Shown piece after piece: positions 20,837 through 32,464 of a DNA stretch of 64,000 nucleotides. Each line of letters starts with the position of its first letter. Position 1 is the first letter of the stretch. Under the pieces are notes generated by a model that had not been told where the DNA came from, ran no database searches, and saw only the letters and a program-made list of their open reading frames with translations. The stretch lies in contig JACONQ010000013.1 of NCBI GenBank assembly GCA_014281115.1, positions 124,001 to 188,000 of the forward strand, given 5' to 3'. The stretch is from Laburnicola sp. R22_1. Taxonomy: Eukaryota > Ascomycota > Dothideomycetes > Pleosporales > Didymosphaeriaceae. The translations under genes were made by a program, and so were the position numbers.

Positions 20837-22918
20837 ATGGATTCCAACGTGAACGACTCCCGACTTGTGGTTCGCCGACACATTCAAGACCATCACGGCG
20901 CACATGCAGAGAAGTATTACTGGGGATATGCAAGCAGAGTGGTGCCGTGCACCAACGATGCCGGATCATGCGAATACCTCGACGCAGTGTACTGGATGCC
21001 CACGGTCTCCATGCTCTACACCTTCATCATGTGGGCGGTGATTGGAGGCATACTGCTCTTCTTCGTTCTCGGAAGACTATGCAAGCCACACAGCAGTCCC
21101 AATGACAGCGGAAAACAATCCTTCCTTTATCGAGGTTGGAGGTCACTGTCTGCAACGAGGCGACGACATCTCCTGCCCGAGAGCCTACCGAAATGGTTTC
21201 CCAACATTACAAGACTACAGATTCTCGTCCTTGGGACGTTATGTGTGTATCTCACCATTTTCTCGTAAGTCTCACAAGTATCCACTCTAACAACATACTC
21301 ACTCGTTAGGTTCGTCGGCATCGTGTACAAGACATGGGTAACACCGATCAAGGACAGCGACAAGTTCAATACGCGAACAGGTATGGGTGGGTTCAGCGAC
21401 AGACTCGGTGCACTCGCATACGCTCTTATACCCCTCACGATTGCTCTCTCGACTCGCGACTCTATCCTTAGTCTCTTGACAGGCATTCCCTACCTGCACT
21501 TTACCTTCCTCCACCGATGGACAGGTCGCATCATTCTCGTGCAATCCTTCATACACACTATTATCTGGACGGTCATCGAGGGGAAACTGTATCAGCCACA
21601 GCCAAAAGTCTACGTCAACTGGATCAAACAAACGTACATGGTTTGGGGAATCGTCGCTCAGGGGTTCATCACTTTCCTATTCGTGTTCAGTCTCCGGCCT
21701 GTCATCCGTTTGACGGGGTACGAATTCTTCCGCAAGAGCCATCTCATCGTCGCTGGTTTGTATCTAGGCGCATGCTGGGGTCATTGGAACCAGTTGGCTT
21801 GTTGGATGATCGCCTCGCTAGGCCTCCTGGGCATCGATCTCGGACTACGAGTCGTGCGCTTTTGCCTGATCCACGTTGGGTACAAGGACGGAAATAAGGG
21901 CATCGGATTCCGTGCTATCCAGTCTAAAGTCGAGACTTTCAAGGACCCGTCTGGCACCATTGTGCGGCTGTCGTTTACGCACGACCATCAACCGTGGAAG
22001 ATCGGACAGCATTTCTATCTTACCTTCGCCGCGCTCAGCATCTGGCAATTTCATCCGTTCACGCCCGCGTCGACCCCTCCTAACTCTATTGCCCCACCGA
22101 CACATACGTACATCATTCGTGCTCGAGCTGGAGAGACCAAAAAGTTAGCTGACCTCGCTGAATCCGCTTCAGGCTCCTACGACAAGAACAACAGCTTCGA
22201 AACCCCCGTGATCATGCTCGGGCCCTACGGCTGCTCAATCATAGACCACGACGTCTCCAACATGCTCGCCATCTCCGGCGGCACAGGCATATCGTTCACC
22301 CTCCCCGTCATCACCGCCGCACTTCAAACCCCAGCCTCCACCACCGAAAACATAGAACTCATCTGGATCATCCGACACGTCGATAACCTCGCGTGGATCG
22401 GCCCCGAATTAACCGCCCTCAAGGCCCGCCTCGATACCTCCGCGTCCCCCATCGCCAACGACGGCCTCAAGCAACCGCCCACCGTCGCCGTGTCGTCCAC
22501 CAAACGCCTCCGCATCCGCATCTTCGTGACCCGCGCCCCGGAAACAAGCACGCACATCCGTCCAACGTGCTCCCCATCCCCGTCCGCGGACAAAGACAAA
22601 GACCTCGACATCTCGTTGTCGGCGTCCTCGGACGCATCTGCACCCGCGCACTCGCAAGCGGTGCAGCACCTCATTGCGCCGCATCCTAACTTCAGCATCA
22701 CGTACCTCGACCACCAACATCCGAGCGTTTCGTCCATGCTCGATACCTTCATGGATGAGACGGTGGCGAGGGGGCGGACGCAGGTTGTGGGGTCTGGGCC
22801 GGGGGCGCTGGGCACGGATATTAGGGCTGCGGTTGCGGCGAGGAATGGTGTTGGGGGGGTTTGGAGGGGGCAGGAGAGTGGGGATGTGGGTTTTGTGTGG
22901 GATGATCGGATGGGGTAG
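20837..22918 (+). CDS. Ferric reductase-like transmembrane protein (FRE/NOX family), 678 aa
   Basis: Two exons, 20837-21264 and 21310-22918; the intron splits a Ser codon. The N-terminal part has a membrane span (MLYTFIMWAVIGGILLFFVL) followed by the multi-span ferric reductase domain. The haem-ligand His pairs expected in spans are visible in YLHFTFLHRWTGR, LVQSFIHTIIWT, FRKSHLIV and ACWGHW. Next is the FAD-binding domain with HPFTPAS, then the NADP-binding part with MLGPYGC, ISGGTGISFTLPV and the C-terminal VVGSGPGALGTDIR. Such proteins pass electrons from NADPH through FAD and two haems to Fe(III) or Cu(II) outside the cell, feeding high-affinity uptake. A variable Ser/Asp-rich insertion lies before the last strand block. 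Which metal, and whether at plasma or vacuolar membrane, is not evident. Confidence 0.92.
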
Positions 22919-23383
22919 TTGGTGTGTTGGAGATGGCATTGTGGTGTTTTTATAGATTGGTGGCGCTGGATGCATGAGGACTTGATTCTTCTTCTTTGCT
23001 CTATTGTCTTTTTGCCATGGTGGCCACGGCTCTGTTTATGTGCATACTGTCATGTTCTCGGTTGACTCGCTCTGGCATGAAGATTGATGAACGTGGTTTG
23101 AACTTGGATCGGTTCGCCTAGGGGTCTGAAAGGCTGTTAACTAAGGAATGAACTCTCTGCTCCTGTACTAACGCCAAGTGAGAGGTGGCTGCTGCACGCC
23201 TTGCATGCTCTCAGTTGAAAATATTTATAGGTGTTGGGAGGCTCACGTGACAGGCACCTCCGGCCTGCCTGCCAAACCGTCGCGATTCTCACGACAGCCA
23301 ACTACCACCACCCCTGCAATTCCATCAACACACGCCCTCGATCACGCTCGCTCATCGCCGAACCGATACCGATACTCTTCGCG
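22919..23383. other. Intergenic between FRE and SWC4 genes
   Basis: 465 bp with the 3' UTR of the reductase and the promoter of SWC4. No other feature seen. Confidence 0.5.
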
Positions 23384-25343
23384 ATGGCGTCCGGCCGCGA
23401 TGTGCGCGACATGCTCGGGCTGCCGATGGGCGGCGATGCGCAGAAGGGCGCGGTGCAGAAACGGTCCAAAGCCGCGGCACCGGTGCGGCGAATACGTACG
23501 TTTTAGGCACATATACTGGCGCGCATGTCTGTAGGATTTCCTTTGGCTGACTGTTTGTTCGCAGAGGGCGTTGCGCGTGAAGTTGCGGCGCTCTATGGTG
23601 AGCGCGCGCCGCCTGTCGCCGTTTACGAGGAAAAGAAGGCGTACCGAGCGAAGAGGCAGAGCCAGGGACCGGCGAAGAAATGGTATGCGCTGCAAGGGCT
23701 ATGGGCGTATATACGTGTACTGATTGTATCGTGTCAGGGTACAACAACCTTTCATCAACCAAGCTCGCAGCGACGGCCTCATTCTCAAGCATTGGAAGCG
23801 GAAACCTACGATTGCACCACCCGTACAAGACGGAGACGACGCACCCATGGAGCCTGCGGAGAACTCGGAACCGTATATTGAGCACAGCGCCGAGTTTGTC
23901 AAGTACAATATTCAGGTCGATATACCTACGTTCACGGATGAAGAGTACGAAGCGCATTTGCGGAGCGACGACTGGAGTAGGGAAGAGACGGAATATCTGT
24001 TCGAAGTGATAAAGGACTACTCATATCGGTGGCCGGTGATATGGGATCGCTATGATTTCCAGCCTGCGAACAAGTCGAATCTCACGCAAGAGACCGTGAA
24101 TGGTGATACGGCTCAGGCACTTGCTGCTCTACCTTTTGCACCGCCGAAGCAGAGGACTGTAGAAGACCTAAAGGCACGATTTTACGACATCTCGGCGAAG
24201 CTCATGAAACTGCGCATACCTGAGATGCAGATGGACGCGGAGCAATACACTACTTACGAGACGCTCTCTAAGTTCGACCCCAATATCGAACGCAATCGGA
24301 AGTCTCTGGCGGCGGCATTGATGAATCGCAACATGGACGAAGTGAAAGAGGAGGAATTCCTGCTCGCAGAGCTGCAACGCATCAACATGGCTGCGAATCG
24401 TTTGGATGCGGAACGGGAGGAATTGCGCGCCCGGCTCGACGCCCCGATAGCGAACCAGCAGGCCTCAGCAGGGTTGTCTTCATTCACATCTTCACAGGCC
24501 CTGCAAGCACTCTTCTCGCAACTGTTCCAGCAGGATAGGAGCAAGAAGCGTGCGTCGGGCGGCGGCAATGGGCCTTCGCGCATCAGCCTCAATACGAATG
24601 ACCTTATGCAGACCCCGTCCTCAGCCAACGCCCAGATGTCGGCGGCTGCGCGCCGCCAATCCATGGCCACGAACCAATCGGCGCAGACCCCCCTCCGTAC
24701 GCTATCACCACAGCAAGAATATCGCTACAATGTGTCCACGCATGACCGTCTAACATCAGGTGTGACGTTCGGCTCAGACAAACTACTTAAGATGCGGCAG
24801 GCGAAGAGCAATGTGCAGACACAGAAGATTGCCGCGGCGCTGGCAGAGCTGGGTATTAGTGACGTAATCAGTCTTCCAACGGCTAAGGTCGGAGAGGTCT
24901 TTGAACAGCTAGTCGGCAAAGTAGGAAAACTGCTAGACGTGCGAAAAGTGCGGGAGAAAGAAGAGGGCGAATGCCGTGTCCTGCAGGCCATGAAAGAGCG
25001 CCGCCATTCCGAAATCCAGAGCGGCGATGTGTCCATGTCTAACGGTACTTCGGTCGAGCCAACTACAAAGTCAGAGATTCCTGAGTCACGGGGGGAGACG
25101 CCTGAGCGGGATCCCGAGGACGAGGATAATGATGCGGATGCGGATGCAGACGGCGATGCTGAGATAGACGGAGAGTTGGATGTTGATGCAGAGGGGGAGG
25201 AGGATGATGTGGATGCGGAGGGGGAGGAGGAGAGTAGGCAGCCGAGTGAGATGGGGAGCAGGGGGGCGAGTTTGGCGCACAAGAGGAGTGCCAGCGTGTT
25301 GAGTATGGCGAGCGATAAGAGTGCGAAGAGGATGAGGACGTAG
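23384..25343 (+). CDS. SWC4: SWR1/NuA4 complex subunit Swc4 (DMAP1 homologue), 611 aa
   Basis: Three exons: 23384-23495, 23565-23682 and 23738-25343. The N-terminus MASGRDVRDMLGLP is the conserved Swc4/DMAP1 start. A SANT-like region with the WxxEExxYLFEVIKDYSYRW pattern lies at about residues 145-185 and is followed by WPVIWDRYDF, a hallmark of this family. A central coiled segment, then a Ser/Gln-rich linker, then the DMAP1 C-terminal helical region (about 430-490, VQTQKIAAALAELGISDVIS) come next. The tail is strongly acidic (Asp/Glu/Ala runs) and ends in a basic patch. Swc4 is shared by the SWR1 complex, which deposits H2A.Z, and the NuA4 acetyltransferase; it acts in the nucleus. Exon boundaries all keep frame. 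Confidence 0.95.
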
Positions 25344-26620
25344 GCTATTCCTCCTCTTTGAGATGTTTTGTTTGCATAGCGTTGGAGTTGGGAGATATCA
25401 CGGTAGCCACCCGCGAGTGGAAACATTTTTTAACCCATTTCGAATGAAAGACATAGAGCCTGTTACAATGCTCTATACCGCGTGATTCTAACGAGACGAG
25501 ATTCTACAACGTGTAGATCTTTACTTTGAGGGCACCTTGATGTCGAGCACGTCTGCGCTTCGGCGGCCTAGAAATTCATCGACCATGCCTTGGCTGGCCA
25601 ACGCCCGCGACGCGCATAGGTAGCTTCGATCACGCAATTCCACGTGAAGCCAGGACGAGCTGGGCTATAAGAACTTCGCTTCCTTCACACGTCCTGGCGG
25701 GCAATCCGTCCCTTCGCCACCCACTCCGAGTTTACGACGCTGACAAGCACATACCCGGTTGGACCCGTTAGCGCTGCAGAGAACGCGCGCAGTTGAGCAA
25801 GTTCCAGGGTACAAGAGCTGGTTGCGATGTACAATTGGATGGATGAATTGAAAGTCCATCAGGTGATATCGATGGTGCCCAGGTGCAGGTGTGTGGGGTG
25901 GGAGTGCTGGGATTGGGTTGGGGTGTCGCCGAGGAAAGATATTGTGGTCCCCGCGATTGGGATGTGCGAATCACCACAGCAGACGAGACGGCAGAACTAT
26001 AGCGAACCATTGCAGACGAAATGACTGTGGGAGGACTTGGGCGATCATCTTGTCGTCTATTGAAGACTTGAGCTGGGATCATATGAAGAGCTGGGCAGAT
26101 GGAAGAAAATCGATCTGAAGCAAGGACGATTTCCGTCGGCGACTTCGCTCCAATATGATCACATTGTCGCCGAGGTGTTGAGGCGCCCGCTCCCTTCCGA
26201 CGGGACGATGAACCCAATCCACATATCCGCATCGGTTGATCGCACTTGCATGCTCGGCTGTTGCACCTGCTTACAATGCAATTGGGACCAGACTTGGGCC
26301 TTTTCCCACCTCGTGGTATGGGCAAAACGGGCGGGAACGGAAACATGCATACAGGTGGCCAACGGGGATCCAGGATGGATAGTATTCCCCCATTACGATG
26401 AGCATGCGTAACTGGGTACACCTTGTCTCGTCGCCGATTCCACCGAGAGAGGTCATACGAGGGGGCGAACAGTCGCCGAGCAGTGCTGGGCAGGATCCTC
26501 CCCACGAAGAAAATCGAGATATAAAACCGCGTACCACGGAAGTCTTTGCAACACGCAGCAACAACAGCCTCACATCTTCTCGATCCTCAGCATCAGCCCT
26601 TCTACCACGATTCCCCCGCC
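25344..26620. other. Intergenic, no gene supported
   Basis: 1.28 kb between SWC4 and the OBAP-like gene. A 245-codon open frame on the minus strand (25768-26505) lacks any recognisable motif and has a composition unlike neighbouring genes. The 100 bp before 26621 should be promoter and 5' UTR of the next gene. Confidence 0.45.
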
Positions 26621-27394
26621 ATGCTTTCCTCCAAGTTTACGACCCCTTTGCTCGCCCTGGCGAGCCTCGCCCTCGCTCATACTTCCTCACCACCACCACC
26701 GCTGGAGAACCAATTCGGCCTCATAGGTCCCTCATCCGTAATGCTCTTCCTCAACGGCTTCCACTTCATCTCCGGCCACCCAGACCAAGTCATGTACGTC
26801 TTCCCCCCGTGTCCACCCCCATCCCCACTTCCGCACAAACACTGACGCACACCACCCAACAGCCACGCCAACCACCACTGCGCCATCATGTCGGCCGACT
26901 TCATCCAATGCGCCATCTACATCCCAGGCACCAATCCCGCCCGCCTCGGCGGCGTCGAATACATCATCTCAGGCGCCGCCTTCGCCACGCTCCCCATGGA
27001 AGAGCGCCAACTCTGGCACTCGCACCAATACGAAGTCAGCAGCGGGCTTCTCGTCGAGCCCGGCATGCCCGCCGGCGTCGACAAGGAAGCGATGAAGATC
27101 CTCGTAAACACGTACGGCAAGACGTTCCACACGTGGCGGTACGACTCGAAGAACAGCTCGATCCCGCTCGGCATTCCGGAGCTGGTGAATGGGTATACCG
27201 ACGATGGACAGCTGAGTGCCGAGTATGTGGAGGAGAGGGATCGCATGTTTGGCACGAATTATACGAAGGCGAGGGAGGAGAGGAGCGATATTGTGGTGCC
27301 GCCGGTTTTGGAGGGCGCAGATTCGTGGAAGAAGGGGTTTGTGTTGACATTTGAGGTGAAGAATAGTACGGGGTTTAAGGGGCCGGCGAGGTAG
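26621..27394 (+). CDS. DUF1264 / oil body-associated protein (OBAP)-like, with signal peptide, 234 aa
   Basis: Two exons, 26621-26793 and 26863-27394, joined inside an Ile codon. The first 20 or so residues (MLSSKFTTPLLALASLALAH) look like a secretion signal. The rest matches the OBAP/DUF1264 pattern: an N-terminal LNGFHFISGHPDQVIHANHHC block, ADFIQCAIYIPGTNPARLGGVEYIISG, ATLPMEERQLWHSHQYEVSSGLLVEPGMP, YGKTFHTWRYD and IPLGIPELVNGYTDDGQL. Plant members sit on seed oil bodies and some bacteria and many fungi have homologues; the biochemical role is not settled. The signal peptide is the odd point, because plant members are cytosolic or lipid-droplet proteins. Possible N-glycosylation sites NSS, NYT and NST would suit secretion. 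Confidence 0.88.
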
Positions 27395-27416
27395 GGGCAG
27401 AGTTGCACTTGATTGA

Positions 27417-27440
27417 GGGAGGGGAGGGGAGGGGAGGGGT
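27417..27440 (+). repeat. GGGGA tandem repeat, G-quadruplex-prone
   Basis: Four to five runs of G3-4 separated by single A, 23 bp after the OBAP-like stop codon, so within its probable 3' UTR on the coding strand. Confidence 0.85.
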
Positions 27441-27960
27441 TGGTGTGGGGTTTAGAAGGGCTTTAGGGGTAGTCGAAAAATGTGTAGTATGTGTAGTATT
27501 TAATTTTACATCCTCCCCACTAGCTAATCAACGGAATACGTGCCATCTAGACAGACAGGTGAAGAAATTTCTTTCTAGCCTAGGAGGATTACCCTTCCAG
27601 AACATAGCATTCCGTCATCTTCCCACCGGTTTAGTCAAATAGCTACTACTACTACTACTATACGGTACTCCTAACTAACCCCACAAAACAGCAGTCTGCC
27701 AGCCCCTCCTCCCCCAAATAGCCTCCTCCTCCCCCAACACAAAGCACATCCACATCCACATCCCCCTTCCCCTTCCCCTTCCCACCCACCACCCACCCAC
27801 AAACTAAACCACCTCCATCTCCATCCCACTTCCCAACGAACCAGCGCCATCCCACAACTCCCCCACCCCCACTCACCCACTCAACCCCCCTCCATGCCTC
27901 CATCCCCCCACATAAAAAAATATACATACCCTCAACCAACCCCTTCTCCTCACCATATAT

Positions 27961-28032
27961 TTCTTTTCTCTCTTTCTCTCTCTCTCTCCCTCTCTCCCTC
28001 TCTTTCTCTCTCTCACACACACACTCCCTCTC
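27961..28032 (+). repeat. CT-rich polypyrimidine tract ending in (CA)n
   Basis: Repeats of CTCTCT, CCCTCT and TTTCTCT followed by CACACACAC. Simple sequence only. Confidence 0.85.
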
Positions 28033-29092
28033 TTAATAAAAATCATCGGAGACACACATCACACCAACACACCAAGATATGAATTTCGTAATCTATCCTT
28101 TTCTATCCACTTTCATACATACGTCAATCACGTGATGTCCCGTGTCGTGCCGTGCCGTGCCGTGCCGTCTCGTCCCGTCCCATCATGCACACAACAACAA
28201 CCCCCAAACAACACCTCACCCATGCCCATGTCCCACACCATGCATCTCCCCAGGGGGGTTCCTCTTCAGCCCACTCACCCTCACTCCTAGGTACGATTCA
28301 AGTCCAAACAAACACACATCACCAAGCCCAGACAAGACAAGACAAGACATCACACCACGTCACACATCACATTTCAGCAATCCCACACAAGCCATCACAC
28401 AAAAACATCAACCTCCCCCCCAAAAAAAAAAACCCCAACAAACGCAAAAATTTCCAACCCATCGATCGCTATTGACCCTCTCCAAATCTATCTGTACTTG
28501 TACCACGCCATCCCCCCCTCCACCTCCACATCCTCCCTATCCTTATCCACACGTCTCCCCGCAACCTCCCCTCTCAATCTTCACAAACGAGAAAGAGGGA
28601 GAGCGCCATCCCCATCCACTCCACACACACTATATACCCCCCCCTTTCTCTGCCCTCAACAAAAGAAAAGCAACTACAAAAGGGCAACTCCCCCCAAAGC
28701 CAGGTCAGACGGAGAAGAAAAAAACCTCCCTTCACGCCCAAGACGCCCAGAGAGAACCAGCAAACAAAGAGAGAGACCCTACTCCAGCGCCAGTCGCTAT
28801 TGCAACGCAACTCGCAGCAGGAAATACGAGCGAGGTAGATGATGGTGAACAAGTCGGGAGAGGCCCGGATCCGCATGAGAACCGGTCCGGGGGTTCGAGA
28901 AGCAGTGTCATCGATCGTCCATTACTAACAGTGTCGAAACAAGATTTTGCGGTCCCGTCTATCAATCATTACAAAGTACCTATACAGGGAAGAAACATGG
29001 CGGCCGGTGATAACTATGTGTGAGGGTTCGCTCCAAGACTGACTCCAGAATGCATCGTAATGAGATATGGAAGTAGGCAGCAGTGCGTGTGA

Positions 29093-30808
29093 TCAAGAGC
29101 TGCCGCCGCCACAGCAAAATATTTTCATGAGTTTGTTCCCAAAGCCAGGCCTCTCAGCCTCCTGTCGCCGCGGCGGTTGTGCGCTGGGGCTGGCCGCTGG
29201 CGTCGCTCGGTTCGATGTCAGATTCGGCTGGCTGTGCTGGAACTGGGCTTGCGTGGATCCCTCCGGAGGTGGTGCAAGCTCCGCCGCACTCTTCCTCTTG
29301 ACAGCGTCCGCATGGCCGTATTTCCCTTGTTGCAACTCTCTTGGGCTTCTTCCGGGAGGGCCCCGTGTCGCTCCTGGCTTTGGGAGATCCGCGTTTAAAC
29401 GGTGGTGATCGATGGGGAGGTGGGTCTTCTGTTGCCTAGCGTGAGGCTGACCGTGAACATTAACCGCGGTTGATGAGTTGGGGTTCACGTTGCTGTGGTG
29501 CAGCTGCTGGACGGCAGTCGGGTGGGACTTCATCTGTTCCCAGCCCTTGCCGTTGTTGAGCTTCATCCAGTCATATTCGCCATCTTCCACCTCCCCAGTG
29601 CTCTTGAGCGCCTGCGTGAATAGTTCACGCAGGTAATCGTAGTCGGGGGTATCCTCAAAACCTAGGTTACGGACGTAGCTGAGGTACTTGTTGAACTCCT
29701 CTGCAAGTATGTTAGCCGGCTACCACGAAGAGATTAAGAATCAACGCACCAGGGAATCCATCGCAGAGATCCTTAATAGGGGTAGTCTGCTTCTTCTCGC
29801 CGATCTTCTCGTACTTCTGCTTGTTCGTGGCTGCCTTGAGACCCTGCCATGGAAGTCCGCCCCGAAGGAAGTACATGAAAACATGGCCTAGGGCTTCTAG
29901 GTCATCTCGTCGCGACTGCTCTCGGCCCAGATGGGTGTTGATACTCATGTATCGTGCGGTTCCGGAGAGCGACTTGCGTTCCCTATACGGAATGTGCTGC
30001 TTGGTCTTCGGATCGCGGTACTGCTTCGCCATACCGAAGTCGACAACATGGATCACGTTGGCGCTCTTAGACCCGGGTCGCCCTATGAGGAAGTTGTCGG
30101 GCTTGATGTCTCGGTAGATGAGGTTCTTCTCGTGGATTGTTTGCACACGTGACAGCTAGGCTATGTTAGGGGTGCAGCCAGAGTGAAAGCAGGTTACGGA
30201 CCATCTGCTTCGCTACCATGACCACTGTCTTGATAGAGAACTTGCGGTTACAATGGTCGAAGAGGTCCTCCAAGCTGGGTCCTAACAGGTCGATGACCAG
30301 TATGTTGTGAAGGCCCTCTTGTCCGAAGTAGTATACATTGGGAATGCCGGCTACGATAACATCAGTGTGCGTCCATGTTGCAGAAAAGGTCCCTGCAATT
30401 GGAATGGTGGAAGACTGTACTGGCCGACCGCGGCTCAGGCATGCGTATAGTACACCGACGCCAGAAAGCGCGTAGGGTAACTCAGGCGTGGAAATTCAGC
30501 TACACGGCCAGTGCCAGCTATGGTCCCTGCCTCGGCGAGTCCGAACGTTCGCAGCTGGGAGTTTTCTGTGCAGGCATAGAAAAGAGGAAAGGGGCCTACT
30601 TACGGCATCCAACGAGGATCTTGTACGTGCGGTACTCATCGCGTAGCTGGGGAGCATCGCTCTTACGTGGCTCGAACTTGATGGCAACCTGCTGCTGGTT
30701 GAGCAGGTTGGTGCCCTCGAAGATGACGCCAAAGGAGCCCTCGCCGATCTTCTTGCCGACGCGATAGTGTACGCCCACGACGTTGGACGAGCTGCTTCCG
30801 GAGGCCAT
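29093..30808 (-). CDS. ckiA: Casein kinase I, palmitoylated Yck/CkiA type, 455 aa
   Basis: Four exons on the minus strand: 30808-30604, 30350-30202, 30155-29750 and 29700-29093. The kinase domain has the Gly loop [10 protein letters not shown] (residues 21-30), Lys44 in VAIKFEPR, catalytic YRDIKPDNF with Asp134, and DFG at 157-159. The CK1 signature segments [20 protein letters not shown] and [20 protein letters not shown] are present. After the domain comes a Gln/His/Pro-rich tail ending FCCGGGSS, where Cys449-Cys450 is a likely palmitoylation site that would place the kinase at the plasma membrane, as for yeast Yck1/2. It phosphorylates acidic or primed Ser/Thr sites and acts in polarity, nutrient sensing and transporter turnover. 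The first intron (253 bp) is unusually long for this window. Confidence 0.95.
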
Positions 30809-32464
30809 TATCTCTCTCTTTTCTCTGTCTTCAGCGCAGGAGGGCAGGCCGTGTACAGAGGGTGCGGTTGGGCGGCAGCCAGTGTCCGAGGCTTTGGGGG
30901 CGGAGCAGGCGACCCGGCGTCGACGGCGAGGAGTGGGCGCGAGTCCGGCGGTGCGTGGGCGACGCGGCAAGAATGGAGCTGCAGCGGACGAGCCTGGGGG
31001 ACCCGGGAGCGCTGCAGACGTGAAAAATGCGGCGGGAGTGAGAATGAGAGTGCAGCGGTGACGGGGTCGGTGTGGAAGGCGTTTGGCAGAAGGGGCGCGG
31101 GCGGCTGGGATGCGAGCAGGGACGGCGCTAGCGGGCGCACGGAGTCGACTGGTCGGGTCGACGCTGACACGCTGGACACGGCGCTGGCACTGGCATTGGC
31201 ATGGACTTTCACGGCAGGGTCTTTTGCCTCGAGAAAGGCACCATCTCGACGCGCATTCCTTGGTCTTCTACATTGCAGTTCTACTCAGTTCTACTCAGTT
31301 CTACTCAGTTCTATCAGTTCTACTGCCGCGCCTGCACACGCGTCGACTCGAGGCGTCGCTGGCGGCAAGAGCGAGCGTCCGCAGGCAGGATGGGGAAGGT
31401 GCTACCCGTGGACTGCTATTTTCCAAGGTTGGCAGCCACGCCCGCGGGCATAAGCACCACACGTGATGCCCCATTTAGGTCATCTCCCATCACGCACATC
31501 TGGATTCTGGACACACCACCTAGGCACCCCCTGCAGCACGAACATGCGGTGCGGGTGCCGCTGGTGCGCGGATGCGACTGCTTGTGCCAGAGAGACTGCC
31601 GAAAAGCCGCAACCGCCCCGTTTGCCCTGGTGCTTGATAGTGCCCCCAGGTTTGGGTCTTGGTGCTTCCGCTGCGCTGTCACCTACGCGGCCACCAAACC
31701 CTCGTTTGCCCTGGGCAGTGCAAGATCCACACGCATGGCAACATGGAAGACCTATTTGAAATTTCCATAGGCCCCCCCTACGCATGATAGCCTAGGTACA
31801 GAGAGAGCCACGAACGCATGCGGCAACAGCCTCGGTATGTACTATGTACCTTAGTTATTTACCTCAACGTTGAACGCAACCCATCGCCTCATCTTGCTTC
31901 ACGCGCGCCGTCTTTCCCAGCCCCATATTTCTTCGAGCCTGTTTCCTGAACTACGACCGTCGGCGGCGGTCTCGACCCTTGAGCTTCTATCCAAACCTTC
32001 CAACTTCACGGTAAACAAGATCTACTTGTTGGACGACAGCCGCGTGGGCATATGCAGTCAAGAGACGGCAACCATCGTGACGACGTGACCCACGTAGTCC
32101 ACTGAGTCCATCGATTGGGGTCTAGAGTACGTCTCTTCGCACTGGTTACAAGCATCGCCTGCTTAAACTTTTCGTCTCTTTGCTGCCCACGCGAAAACGC
32201 CTACTCACTATACATACGCACTGGAAGAATAAAAGATGCATTGACAAAATGTGAAGACTCGCTTCATTTGGGCCTTGGTTGAAACCCATCGACCAGTGGC
32301 CGAACCGCTAACCAAACTGTACAAAAGAGATAAAACACCCGCTCCAGTGTGTGCTGTATTGGTGCTCGGAGAAAAAAAACGCCATGCCAATGCTATGATC
32401 CCTGACGCCGAACCCAAGTAGTCCCTCTGAAAGCAGTCTCGAAACAAACTCCCCTGCAGCTCGC
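30809..32464. other. Intergenic upstream of ckiA, no gene recognised
   Basis: 1.66 kb including the ckiA promoter and probably a long 5' UTR. It contains a 10-bp tandem repeat at 31281-31310. The GC-rich open frames at 30767-31453 and 31201-31770 have no family features. The segment next to 32464 is 3' flank of NUP133. Confidence 0.5.
31281..31310 (+). repeat. CTACTCAGTT 10-bp tandem repeat, three perfect copies
   Basis: Three exact units with partial copies on both sides (about 31276-31323), some 470 bp upstream of the ckiA start. Confidence 0.9.

Larger units (their letters stand above)
27395..29092. other. Low-complexity intergenic region
   Basis: 1.7 kb between convergent genes, made largely of C-rich pyrimidine tracts, microsatellites and pentanucleotide repeats (CCGTG units at 28145-28180, AAGAC units at 28330-28350, ACT units at 27642-27660). 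Long open frames such as 28142-29023 arise only from this composition. No gene recognised; 3' UTRs of both neighbours must lie here. Confidence 0.55.

Noticed and set aside
25768..26505. 245-codon open frame on the minus strand
   Set aside because: No recognisable domain, unusual composition (many Arg, Ser, Pro, Cys), no intron-supported extension. Kept only as a possible lineage-specific gene.
26398..27354. 318-codon plus-strand frame overlapping the OBAP-like gene
   Set aside because: Shadow of the OBAP-like exons in another phase; Arg/His/Pro-rich with no family features.
28880..28900. GGTTCGAG-like string resembling a tRNA B-box
   Set aside because: No A-box, no cloverleaf pairing and no terminator-like T run around it. 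I found no convincing tRNA or rRNA gene in the window.
28142..29023. 293-codon open frame on the plus strand
   Set aside because: Composed of Pro/Thr/His/Lys low complexity produced by C- and A-rich simple repeats; no motif, and it lies in a convergent gap.
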